From: Saprospiraceae bacterium | Lineage (GTDB): Bacteria; Bacteroidota; Bacteroidia; Chitinophagales; Saprospiraceae | Assembly (NCBI GenBank): GCA_013001595.1 | Contig: JABDMH010000106.1 | Coordinates: 62,001 to 126,000, forward strand | Length of the DNA stretch: 64,000 bases | Reading direction: 5' to 3' | The notes under the pieces: model-generated | Database searches by the model: none | The model's input: the letters and a program-made list of their open reading frames with translations, nothing else | What the model was told of the DNA's origin: nothing | Translations under genes and position numbers: made by a program | In this document: positions 27,113 to 35,273 of the stretch, one piece after another | Position numbering within the stretch: position 1 is the first letter of the stretch | Layout of the letters: every line of letters begins with the position of its first letter

Positions 27113-28660
27113 ATGATCAAAGAGGTCGATATAGCCATACTGCCGGATCACGTCCATGAGGAAAGTCACATCCTGCGAAAAATTAGTCAGAGAAGTGGTA
27201 TTAAACAATCTGCCATAAACACCTATGTCATTCTTAGGCGATCTCTGGATGCACGAAAAAGTCCGATATATCGCTTGAAGATCCAGATATATACAGATGC
27301 AGATTGGCCGGAAGAGCAGAAAGCCATAAGAGATAGTTATCAGCAGGTGTCTACATCACCGGAAGTATGCATCGTCGGTGCAGGACCAGCTGGATACTTT
27401 GCAGCACTAGAATGCTTGGTCAAAGGGTACAAACCGATCGTGTTGGATCGGGGAAAAGATGTGCGCACCAGAAGAAGAGACCTTAAGGCCATCCAGCAGG
27501 AAGGAATTGTTGACGAAGATTCCAATTATTGTTTTGGAGAAGGGGGTGCAGGAACATACTCCGACGGAAAACTGTATACAAGATCTAAGAAGCGAGGAGC
27601 AGTGAGTCAGATCCTGCAAATTCTTGTGGAGCATGGTGCTTCCAGCGACATATTGATTGATGCGCAACCACACATAGGGTCCAATAAATTGCCGAAGATC
27701 ATCGCAAATATTCGAGAAACAATTCTAGCTTTTGGAGGCGAAGTAAGGTTTGGGCAGCGCGTTACAGATTTGGTCATTGAAAACAACTCGGTTAGTGGTG
27801 TTGAGATCAATGAGTCAATTTTTCATGCTTCTGATAGAGTGGTTCTTGCCACAGGACATTCTGCACGAGATGTATATGAGATGCTAGCGCAGAGGGACGT
27901 TCGCATGGAAGCCAAACCATTTGCACTAGGTCTCAGGGTGGAACATAGGCAGGAGCTCATTGATAAATTGCAGTACGGCCAGGCTCCTAGGGATATGAAT
28001 TTGCCTGCCGCTTCCTACAAGCTTGTTGCCAATGTTCATGATCAAGGGGTGTATTCATTTTGCATGTGTCCAGGAGGACTTATTGTTCCAGCAGCCACCG
28101 CACCTGGAGAACTTGTTGTGAATGGAATGTCAATGTCACGTCGTGATTCTAAATATGCCAATGCGGGACTAGTTGTCGGTATTGAACCGAAGCTATGGAA
28201 AAAAATGGGCTACGTTGGACCTTTGGGAGGAGTACACTTACAACAGGATTTGGAGCAAAAGTGTTTCGCCTATAGTGATGGCACCCAACGTGCACCAGCC
28301 CAACGATTGATTGATTTTGTGAGGGGTGTACCCTCTACTGACTTGCCTCCCAGCTCTTACATTCCTGGTCTGATCTCCGCACCCCTTCATGAGATTTTAC
28401 CTGAAGTCATCTATGCAGTGATGGTCGAAGGCATCATGCAGTTCGAGAAGAAAATTCAAGGTTTTTTAACCAATGAGGCGATTGTTGTGGGCCTCGAGAG
28501 CAGGACCAGTTCGCCGGTGCGAATTCCGCGAGATCAACAAACATTTATGCATCCTGATATAGTTGGGCTCTACCCATGCGGAGAGGGAGCTGGATACGCC
28601 GGAGGAATAGTTTCGGCAGCAATTGATGGACAAAGTACCATTCATCACCTGGTGCGTTGA
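27113..28660 (+). CDS. FAD-dependent dehydrogenase (COG2509-type)
   Basis: 515 aa. An N-terminal domain of about 80 residues (LRKISQRSGIKQSAINTYVI, RRSLDARK) is typical of this family. Then comes the Rossmann FAD-binding motif VCIVGAGPAGYFAALECL with a Glu/Asp-type end (IVLDRGKDVRTRRRD). Further motifs are FGEGGAGTYSDGKLYTR and a C-terminal GEGAGYAGGIVSAAIDG. Known as an uncharacterised flavoprotein in many phyla. The substrate is not established. Co-transcribed with kdsA. Confidence 0.9.
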   Translation: MIKEVDIAILPDHVHEESHILRKISQRSGIKQSAINTYVILRRSLDARKSPIYRLKIQIYTDADWPEEQKAIRDSYQQVSTSPEVCIVGAGPAGYFAALECLVKGYKPIVLDRGKDVRTRRRDLKAIQQEGIVDEDSNYCFGEGGAGTYSDGKLYTRSKKRGAVSQILQILVEHGASSDILIDAQPHIGSNKLPKIIANIRETILAFGGEVRFGQRVTDLVIENNSVSGVEINESIFHASDRVVLATGHSARDVYEMLAQRDVRMEAKPFALGLRVEHRQELIDKLQYGQAPRDMNLPAASYKLVANVHDQGVYSFCMCPGGLIVPAATAPGELVVNGMSMSRRDSKYANAGLVVGIEPKLWKKMGYVGPLGGVHLQQDLEQKCFAYSDGTQRAPAQRLIDFVRGVPSTDLPPSSYIPGLISAPLHEILPEVIYAVMVEGIMQFEKKIQGFLTNEAIVVGLESRTSSPVRIPRDQQTFMHPDIVGLYPCGEGAGYAGGIVSAAIDGQSTIHHLVR

Positions 28661-28783
28661 CGTAGCCGAGGATCTCTGCAGAGCTTGAAATTGTGATAGT
28701 GTTAGTTTGGATGGACGTAATTGTCTACCTTGACCAGACTAGATCTTGATTCGGTTCCTGAAGGCCGGGGAAAAGAAAGACTT

Positions 28784-29209
28784 ATGAAAGACATCATCGA
28801 CCTAATCGGCAGAATAATGCTATCCTTTATTTTTATCTATGAAGCCATAGATTCCATACTCTATTTTAGGAAGACCAAAGAGATAATGACGGCCTATGGA
28901 TTGAACTTTCAACAAGATATGCTCTTGATCAGTGCCATTTTTTTATTGCTCCTAGGAGGGACTTTGGTTTTACTCGGATATCGGACTACGTTCGGTGCTT
29001 CTCTCATCTTGCTGTACTGGATTCCAGTGACATTTATCATCCATTCCTTTTGGAATGACTTGGAACCAACCAGAAGGATCGAAGCCATCTCGTTTATGAA
29101 AAATATTGCCATCACCGGAGGATTACTCATTGTCATGGTGAATGACCATGGTAAGTACAGCATCAAGACTCTGATGGCCAATACAAGGGTGCCTAAGAGA
29201 TTTAGGTGA
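28784..29209 (+). CDS. DoxX-family membrane protein
   Basis: 141 aa from ATG 28784 (MKDIIDLIGRIMLSFIFIYE), which is preceded by a purine-rich AAGAAAGA; an upstream in-frame TTG is unlikely. Four hydrophobic helices are seen (about 5-25, 48-66, 72-90, 108-125), with the DoxX-like pattern GRIMLSFIFIYEAID ... LLLGGTLVLLGYRTTFGASL. The function of such proteins is poorly defined; some are linked to quinone or thiosulfate oxidation. A terminator overlaps the end of the gene. Confidence 0.85.
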   Translation: MKDIIDLIGRIMLSFIFIYEAIDSILYFRKTKEIMTAYGLNFQQDMLLISAIFLLLLGGTLVLLGYRTTFGASLILLYWIPVTFIIHSFWNDLEPTRRIEAISFMKNIAITGGLLIVMVNDHGKYSIKTLMANTRVPKRFR

Positions 29210-29225
29210 TTGGGGCACTTTTTTT
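29189..29225 (+). terminator. Intrinsic terminator of the DoxX gene
   Basis: Outer arms GTGCC/GGCAC and an inner CCTAA/TTAGG hairpin, followed by T7. It begins inside the last codons of the gene. Confidence 0.7.
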
Positions 29226-29227
29226 AT

Positions 29228-30055
29228 CTAATGAAGTAGTTTTTCTCCACAGAATTTGCAGTGGACGGCATTATTATCGTGTCCCTCAAGACTACAATGT
29301 GGACAAGCCTGCCCATTAACTTTGAAATTCTTTCTTACTAAGTTGGCAGATATAATGCCAGTGGGCACTGCAATGACCGCATAACCTGTAATCATGACAA
29401 TAGCCGAAAGTAGTTTCCCAAAATTGGTTACCGGAGTAATGTCACCATATCCGACCGTGGTCAGCGTCACAATAGCCCAGTAGATGCTGGTAGGGATGCT
29501 GTCAAACTGATCGTTTATGTCGCCTTCAACAACGTACATTGATGATCCGATGATCACAACCATGAGAATAACAAAGTATAGAAAGACAGCAATTTTACCT
29601 CGGCTCGCCCGCATGGATTCTACGATCAGTGCTCCATGTTCCATATAGGTACCGATCTTAAAAATTCTGAAGACCCTCAATAGGCGCAAAGACCTGATCA
29701 CGATAAGTGACTGAGCTCCTGTCAAAAAAAACATGAGGTAAGTGGGGATCACGGCCAACAGGTCAATCACTCCAAAGAAACTGGTGGCATATTTCCAGGG
29801 GCGGTGTACACAATATAGCCTGAGGATGTATTCTATAGTGAAGAAAATGGTGAAGAACCATTCAAGGATCAGAAAGATGTGTAGATAGTTGTCATGCCAG
29901 TAATCGACACTTTCCATAATTACTGTTATGACACTACCTAGTATGAAAATCAACAAGGCAATATCGAAGTACTTGCCTAGTGCCGTGTCTGACTCAAAGA
30001 TGATTTCATAGATCTTTTCCCTAGTTGGACTGAATGTTTTGACTTCTTCACTCAT
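29228..30055 (-). CDS. Voltage-gated potassium channel-type protein with C-terminal zinc ribbon
   Basis: 275 aa, inner membrane. Six transmembrane segments with a voltage-sensor-like S4 (VIRSLRLLRVFRIFK) and a pore with the K+ selectivity filter TLTTVGYGDITP. The cytoplasmic tail is short and ends in a zinc-ribbon-like CPHC...CKFC arrangement (residues about 254-272), an addition seen on some bacterial ion channels. It lacks a RCK or cyclic-nucleotide domain. The ATG at 30055 is well supported. It is convergent with the DoxX gene, whose terminator lies between them. Confidence 0.93.
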   Translation of the reverse strand: MSEEVKTFSPTREKIYEIIFESDTALGKYFDIALLIFILGSVITVIMESVDYWHDNYLHIFLILEWFFTIFFTIEYILRLYCVHRPWKYATSFFGVIDLLAVIPTYLMFFLTGAQSLIVIRSLRLLRVFRIFKIGTYMEHGALIVESMRASRGKIAVFLYFVILMVVIIGSSMYVVEGDINDQFDSIPTSIYWAIVTLTTVGYGDITPVTNFGKLLSAIVMITGYAVIAVPTGIISANLVRKNFKVNGQACPHCSLEGHDNNAVHCKFCGEKLLH

Positions 30056-30350
30056 AGCATCCTGGCATATGATCTGAGATCGCTGGCCTAGGGGTAGGTC
30101 TTGCCCGATGCCTGCAGGCTGCCATCATTAAAAATCGGGATAAAATATTGAAAATCAGAATGATGTGGTAAGAAAAGGAGGGGCCCTGTCTTATGTGTTT
30201 ATCTGGGATGGCCTCAATTCCTGTGTTGGCTTGCATAAACAGAATTCCCCTCCTTGATTTCAGAAATTAAATATAGATAAATAAAACCAACATGTATAGT
30301 AATTGGCCCATTTTACTGGAATGTGACGGAGACAGCACTTAAGCAGTCTT
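30056..30350. other. 295-bp intergenic region, no gene recognised
   Basis: Lies between the potassium channel gene and the 2TM gene, both on the minus strand. A 62-codon minus-strand frame here has no recognisable feature and its start overlaps nothing informative. No exact TAnnTTTG box and no clear terminator was found. Confidence 0.5.
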
Positions 30351-30719
30351 CTACACTATGTCAGAATCATTCCATTTTTTCTCCGCCTTTCTCAATTCGG
30401 GTAGGTCGAGGGTTTGCTCGTCAGATGGCTCCTCATGATGCCCTTCATGGCGATTCATCCGATCCAATTCCTCCCTGATTTTTCGTTCTTCCCAATTTTC
30501 TCCCATGCCAGGGAAACCAAAGATCTCCACTGCCTCAGAGGCCACGCCAATGCCCCATCCGGCAACAACGACTAGGGTAATCCATGGCGGCATTCGAAGT
30601 ACAAAGAACAAGATCATCAAGAATATACTGGTAAACATCCATGCAGATAGATGCTTATAGAACTTTTTAGTTCTAGCTACTTTCCTCTGAGCAATACGGT
30701 ATTTTTCTTCTTCGGACAT
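30351..30719 (-). CDS. 2TM-domain protein
   Basis: 122 aa. It opens with MSEEEKYRIAQRKVARTKKFYKH, then two transmembrane helices (about 25-45 and 48-68) with FVLRMPPWITLVVVAGWGIGVASEAVEIFG. An acidic and basic tail follows (GENWEERKIREELDRM). This is the 2TM family, which in Bacteroidota is often fused to LytTR or histidine kinase modules or stands alone as here. The function is unknown. Confidence 0.88.
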   Translation of the reverse strand: MSEEEKYRIAQRKVARTKKFYKHLSAWMFTSIFLMILFFVLRMPPWITLVVVAGWGIGVASEAVEIFGFPGMGENWEERKIREELDRMNRHEGHHEEPSDEQTLDLPELRKAEKKWNDSDIV

Positions 30720-30966
30720 ATTTGTAGAACTAAATAGCTCATATCGAAATTAAGAAACCAATTCAAATTTGCGCTGGCTCCCTTGAGTATCTGATGGCAA
30801 CAAAGGTTCCAGTAGAGAGCTTACGCACCTTTAAAATCATCAGGAAAATGTCTCAGTTCATCTAGCATTTTGACGCATTCTGTACTCATTATTGTGAACC
30901 TACTTCTTTACTGTAAACGAACAACCAGGCATGCTTTGTTCATTTAAGAATAGAAATATTGCCATT

Positions 30967-31314
30967 TTATCGATAAATGAACCCGGTAAGAAGACCAGCG
31001 ATCCAACCCACCAATGCACCACCAATGCTGCCCATCAGGCCCGTAATGACCAAGAGTGCCGATACAGGTAAATGTCCCAATAAGGTGCCAATCTGATTAC
31101 TAAGTAGGTGCTCGTTCTGAAAATCAATGAGCATGGCATATCCCAGCCACAACAGAAACATTCCAATCGCCCCATAAATAATGGACTGAGACTTGCTCAG
31201 GGCAAATACAGGAACTGCTAAGAAAACAGCTAGAAAACCGGATAGCCAAGAAAACATCGATGATAGGACAAAACCTACTCCCACGATTACTAAAATGGCT
31301 AGAAGGCCTCTCAT
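30967..31314 (-). CDS. Small four-helix membrane protein
   Basis: 115 aa, almost entirely hydrophobic, with about four transmembrane helices (residues 2-18, 22-40, 45-62, 84-112). It has a Gly-rich last segment (GLMGSIGGALVGWIAGLLTG). I do not recognise a family. The ATG overlaps the stop of the penicillin-acylase gene (ATGA), showing translational coupling. It may act with that hydrolase. Confidence 0.75.
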   Translation of the reverse strand: MRGLLAILVIVGVGFVLSSMFSWLSGFLAVFLAVPVFALSKSQSIIYGAIGMFLLWLGYAMLIDFQNEHLLSNQIGTLLGHLPVSALLVITGLMGSIGGALVGWIAGLLTGFIYR

Positions 31315-33719
31315 GGTGCTAGGTTTAGGTGAAATAATCTGTGAGATTCGAGTTCTGACGGTGAGTCGGCTATATGTAAGGAGTAATAGTTGCCTTGTAC
31401 CCAGTCATCGATGGTGTTGCGATAATATGGACTACCTGGATTTCCGGATTGTCCTCCGGGATAGATCCCCCAAGCCTCTGGTTTATCACCAAGTTGGATA
31501 ATCATGCGCCAGGAGGGACCGTGCGTTTCCTTGATGGAATTTAGTGCCGACGCCGTCCCGCCAACTTGAAGAGCATCGCTTGAAAATGCAGGTATGCGAC
31601 TGAGATGCTTGATATAGACTTGTTTATAACTGGCCCAAGTCAAGGTAGAGTCCTCTCGAAAAAGACTATCGCAAATGGTCTTTGTCTGGGCAAAACTCAG
31701 TTGGACAAGCTCAGATACATCTTCCGTTGGATCGGTGTCTATTCTATCGAAGAATTTGTTTGTGGGATCATCCTCAAGCAGCTCAATAAGTCTCCAAGTT
31801 GCAGGTCGCAGAAATTCTTTACGATCATCACGAGGTATTTCATCCCAAACGAGGTCTACCAGTGTTTTTCGCCATTGGTTGAAAAAAATTGGCGCTATGG
31901 ATTCAGGCCGATACTGATGGTCCCAATCTACAAGTCGTTGATACCAAATTTCCTCCCTTACAGCTAACTCATCCAGATGACTTAGCAGGAGGGGCGATAG
32001 TTCATTGGCCAACAGGCTGAAGGTGCTCAGCTGCAGAGCTTTCATATCTTCCACATCAGCATCTTCAACGTCAAGCAGGAACTTATTGAGTGTGCGACCA
32101 CGGTAATGGTCGAAATAGCCATGATATGCATATGGGTAGGTCGTATCGGTAGACCGCTGATTGGCAGAGGAGACAAATCCACGCTCAGGATTGATGACCA
32201 TAGGATTCTTCTCAGCTGGAATGAATCGGAATGCCCCTTTGGATGATCCTTCGCTTGCTTCACTTACAAATCGCGCTTCAGAGTCAGATCTAGCGGGGAT
32301 TCTGCCTTGGATCCTCAGTGCAATATCTCCAGACTTTGCGGCAAAGGCGAAGTTCTGTGGTGGATTTTGAAAATGTGCCAGTGCATCACCATAATCTTGT
32401 AAATTGACGGCCATATTCAACTTCGCAAAAGTTTCCATGACACAATCTTCAGTAGCATTAGTAAGTGGTAACCACCTAAGCGCCAATGAAATACTATCGT
32501 CGATGTAGAGTGGTCCTAAATTGGTATACCTCACCGTATCTATCACTGGTGCGCTCCCTTTTACAAAGATGGTATCTATTTGTTGCCTGACGGTCTTTGC
32601 TTCATTTTGTAGTGCATATATACCATTTGTTTCATCGAGCCATTGAATCTTGATCAGGTCAGAAACATCCATGCCTACATTGGTCAAGCCCCAAGCAATC
32701 TGCTTATTAAAGCCAATCAAAATATTCGGGACACCGGGCAAGGTGACCCCATAGGTGTTCTGTTTATCGGATGCAAGCTGCATCTCATACCAAATGCTGG
32801 GTAGTGTCAGATTGAGATGTGGATCATTGCACAAAATCGGAGTTGAGCTAGCGGTTCTATCACCAGAAAGCGCCCAGTTGTTGCTTCCAACATGGCGCTC
32901 GGTGAGGTTTTGAAATTGATAGGGTAAACTGCCAATCAAGTCATCCTCCACCGTGGGTGTAACAATCTCGGCATTAAAATCGTACTCCACTTCAGGTGGA
33001 ATCACTGGCGACTGACGTGGATTATGCATTGGAAAAAGAAAATCAAAATCCGTTCTTCCCAATAAGTCCAAAGTAGCTGAAGCAGCGAGGTCTTCATTAC
33101 GACTGCAAAGAGTGATGTTCATTGACATCATGATGAGTGCAGCATGGGTAGGTGACCACTGTTCTGGTGAATAGTTAAATAATTTAAACTCGAGTGGATA
33201 GTCTTTGGATTGTAAAGATGAAATATAATGATTTACACCAGCGACATAGGATTCCAGAATCGGATACGATTCACATGCTTGCCAACTTATTGCATATTGT
33301 TTGGCTGCATTGGGTACGCCCATACGACGCATGTTGAGATCTAAGTCCAGCAGTCGTTCTCCAAAGACCTCTGCCAACCTGCCTGCTGCCTGACGAGCCG
33401 AAATATCCATCTGCCAGAGTCGGTGATAAGCATGGAGATATCCCTGCGCAAAAGCTAGATCAGCTCTACTGCGGGCGAAGACATGGGGCACCAATCGATC
33501 ATCAAAAACGACATCGACGGGTGCTGTCAAGGGCAGTCCACTTAAATATTTACCATCAACAGTAGTGGCCTCGGCATTCTGCCAAAAGCCAGAAAAAGGA
33601 TTTAGGAAGTTGCCAAGTGGAGGAAGAAAGCCACTGGAAGTGGGGATGGATACATGCAGCAAAGCCGTATACACCGTTATGGCAATCAACGGTAGAATAA
33701 GCTGTTTTGGATTGCGCAT
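31311..33719 (-). CDS. Penicillin acylase family hydrolase
   Basis: 802 aa Ntn-hydrolase precursor. The N-terminus has a membrane or signal segment (LILPLIAITVYTALLHV). An alpha-chain precedes the autocleavage site at HVGSNNWALSG, where Ser would be the new N-terminal nucleophile of the beta-chain. Downstream are DPHLNLTLPSIWYEMQL and NILIGFNKQIAWGLTNVG, typical of the family. The C-terminal GGQSGNPGSPYYRNTIDDW motif is also characteristic. Such enzymes hydrolyse amides such as beta-lactam side chains or acyl-homoserine lactones; specificity cannot be read here. Transcribed with the small membrane protein. Confidence 0.92.
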   Translation of the reverse strand: MRNPKQLILPLIAITVYTALLHVSIPTSSGFLPPLGNFLNPFSGFWQNAEATTVDGKYLSGLPLTAPVDVVFDDRLVPHVFARSRADLAFAQGYLHAYHRLWQMDISARQAAGRLAEVFGERLLDLDLNMRRMGVPNAAKQYAISWQACESYPILESYVAGVNHYISSLQSKDYPLEFKLFNYSPEQWSPTHAALIMMSMNITLCSRNEDLAASATLDLLGRTDFDFLFPMHNPRQSPVIPPEVEYDFNAEIVTPTVEDDLIGSLPYQFQNLTERHVGSNNWALSGDRTASSTPILCNDPHLNLTLPSIWYEMQLASDKQNTYGVTLPGVPNILIGFNKQIAWGLTNVGMDVSDLIKIQWLDETNGIYALQNEAKTVRQQIDTIFVKGSAPVIDTVRYTNLGPLYIDDSISLALRWLPLTNATEDCVMETFAKLNMAVNLQDYGDALAHFQNPPQNFAFAAKSGDIALRIQGRIPARSDSEARFVSEASEGSSKGAFRFIPAEKNPMVINPERGFVSSANQRSTDTTYPYAYHGYFDHYRGRTLNKFLLDVEDADVEDMKALQLSTFSLLANELSPLLLSHLDELAVREEIWYQRLVDWDHQYRPESIAPIFFNQWRKTLVDLVWDEIPRDDRKEFLRPATWRLIELLEDDPTNKFFDRIDTDPTEDVSELVQLSFAQTKTICDSLFREDSTLTWASYKQVYIKHLSRIPAFSSDALQVGGTASALNSIKETHGPSWRMIIQLGDKPEAWGIYPGGQSGNPGSPYYRNTIDDWVQGNYYSLHIADSPSELESHRLFHLNLAP

Positions 33720-33814
33720 AAATAAATGTTAGAAGATTATTGTAGCCGTTTCTATTTATTCACAGAAATAATAAAATGCAACAGCTTAAAATGTATGATA
33801 TTTTCCGTTATCTT

Positions 33815-35224
33815 TTATTGTAAAGTAATGGATGGGTTTGCCAATACCAAATACTGCCATGGTTCCATAGTCAAATTTTCACCAGATGATCTGCTGTAGT
33901 CTTTTCCAGTGAAAAGGTCACTTAGTGAATTGAGTGCAAGGTTAATAGGAGTGCTAATTATATTACCACTGCAATTTACAATGACCGCAACTCGATGCCC
34001 ATCCTTTTCTCGCAGAAAAGCGAAAACTTCTGAGGCAGCTTCCGCAATTTGCATTTGCCCACCGTACTTCCCATTAAATAGTGCTTTGTTAAATTTCTTC
34101 AGTTGAATTAATTTTATGTAGAAGCCCTGCTTTTTTTCTGAGTCCCACTTTATTTCGCCTTTATCATATAGAGGTAATTTTTTTTGTAACTCCGCTTCTA
34201 GGCCGTTATATAAGCTGGGCATGCCTTCCATAGTCATAGCCAACACTGCCATTGCCTCCTGGGCATCTCCAAAATGTGGGTCGTGCATATCCTTTTGATG
34301 ACGCACATGATGGGTTGCCGTAAAGTTGATATGGAAATATCCTGCAGGATAGCTGCTTCTATCTCTTGCTACATAGTCACGAAGGTCATTACCATTTGCA
34401 TTTCCCCGACTAATTTCATGGAACAACTGGTACAATGACCATGCATGAGTAGCCTGAAAACAAGTTTCATAATGGCGAGGATTTCCTTCGGCATCGGCTA
34501 CCATAAAAACTTGCTTCACACGCTCAAGTGCAGGCCGTGCTTCCGTCCAGAAATCATCGGGAATGTGTTGGGCTGCATGGCACCTAAATCCATCTACATC
34601 AGCTGAACGCAACCAAAATTTCATAGACTCAATCATGGTACTTCGAAGAGATTCAGATTCATAATTAAGTTCAGCCACGTCAGTCCAATGGGTAGGTTTA
34701 TTATCAAAGTAAGGATGACTTATGGTGTCGTTGCGATGCACATACCATTGTGGTTGACTTTCCACCCAATGGTGATCCCAAGACGTCTGATTGCCGACCC
34801 AGTCCAACAAGACATGCATGCCCATGTCTTGAATTTCCAAAGTGAGTTCTCTGAAATCTTCAAATGATCCCAGTTCGGGATTGACTTTGGTGAAGTCAGC
34901 AATGGAGTATGGATTGCCTAATGCACCCCTCCTTTTGGCAAACCCGATCGGAAATATTGGATTGAAGCAAATAGTGGTAATGCCCATTTTCTGTAGTCTA
35001 GGCAGGTGAAGACTAAAGGCTTTAAAGGTACCTTCTTTCGTGTAGTTTCTGACATCAACCTCATAAATGGTGGCATTTCTTTCCCACAATGGGGTGTTCA
35101 TTTTTTGTACGTGGAATACCTTGTCTGCAGATCGCATTTCGGATTCGTCATTGGTACATGCAGACAGCAATATCGTTATGGGAAGCAAAATCTTTATCTG
35201 CGTAATTACTCTTAATTTATTCAT
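33815..35224 (-). CDS. GH13 alpha-amylase-like lipoprotein with substituted catalytic residues
   Basis: 469 aa. The lipoprotein signal is ILLPITILLSACTNDE with lipobox LSAC. The fold is clearly GH13 (YEVDVRNYTKEGTFKAF; HLPRLQKMGITTICFNPIFP). Compared by eye with active relatives, all four GH13 regions are altered. Region I has DWVGNQTSWDHHW (His to Gln). Region II has VDGFRCHAAQH (nucleophile Asp to His, codon 34577-34579). Region III has FMVADAEG (acid/base Glu to Asp). Region IV has FTATHHVRH (Asp to His, codon 34307-34309). The reading frame is intact. It may be a non-catalytic glycan-binding protein or have a changed mechanism. It is the last gene of the pgmB-GH65 unit, 49 bp downstream. 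Confidence 0.9.
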   Translation of the reverse strand: MNKLRVITQIKILLPITILLSACTNDESEMRSADKVFHVQKMNTPLWERNATIYEVDVRNYTKEGTFKAFSLHLPRLQKMGITTICFNPIFPIGFAKRRGALGNPYSIADFTKVNPELGSFEDFRELTLEIQDMGMHVLLDWVGNQTSWDHHWVESQPQWYVHRNDTISHPYFDNKPTHWTDVAELNYESESLRSTMIESMKFWLRSADVDGFRCHAAQHIPDDFWTEARPALERVKQVFMVADAEGNPRHYETCFQATHAWSLYQLFHEISRGNANGNDLRDYVARDRSSYPAGYFHINFTATHHVRHQKDMHDPHFGDAQEAMAVLAMTMEGMPSLYNGLEAELQKKLPLYDKGEIKWDSEKKQGFYIKLIQLKKFNKALFNGKYGGQMQIAEAASEVFAFLREKDGHRVAVIVNCSGNIISTPINLALNSLSDLFTGKDYSRSSGENLTMEPWQYLVLANPSITLQ

Positions 35225-35273
35225 AATTAAATATCAAAAGAATCTACCTGATTTTTTTTCCTGTCATACAAAA

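Noticed and set aside
30048-30236. 62-codon minus-strand frame
   Set aside because: No family resemblance, signal peptide or ribosome-binding support.
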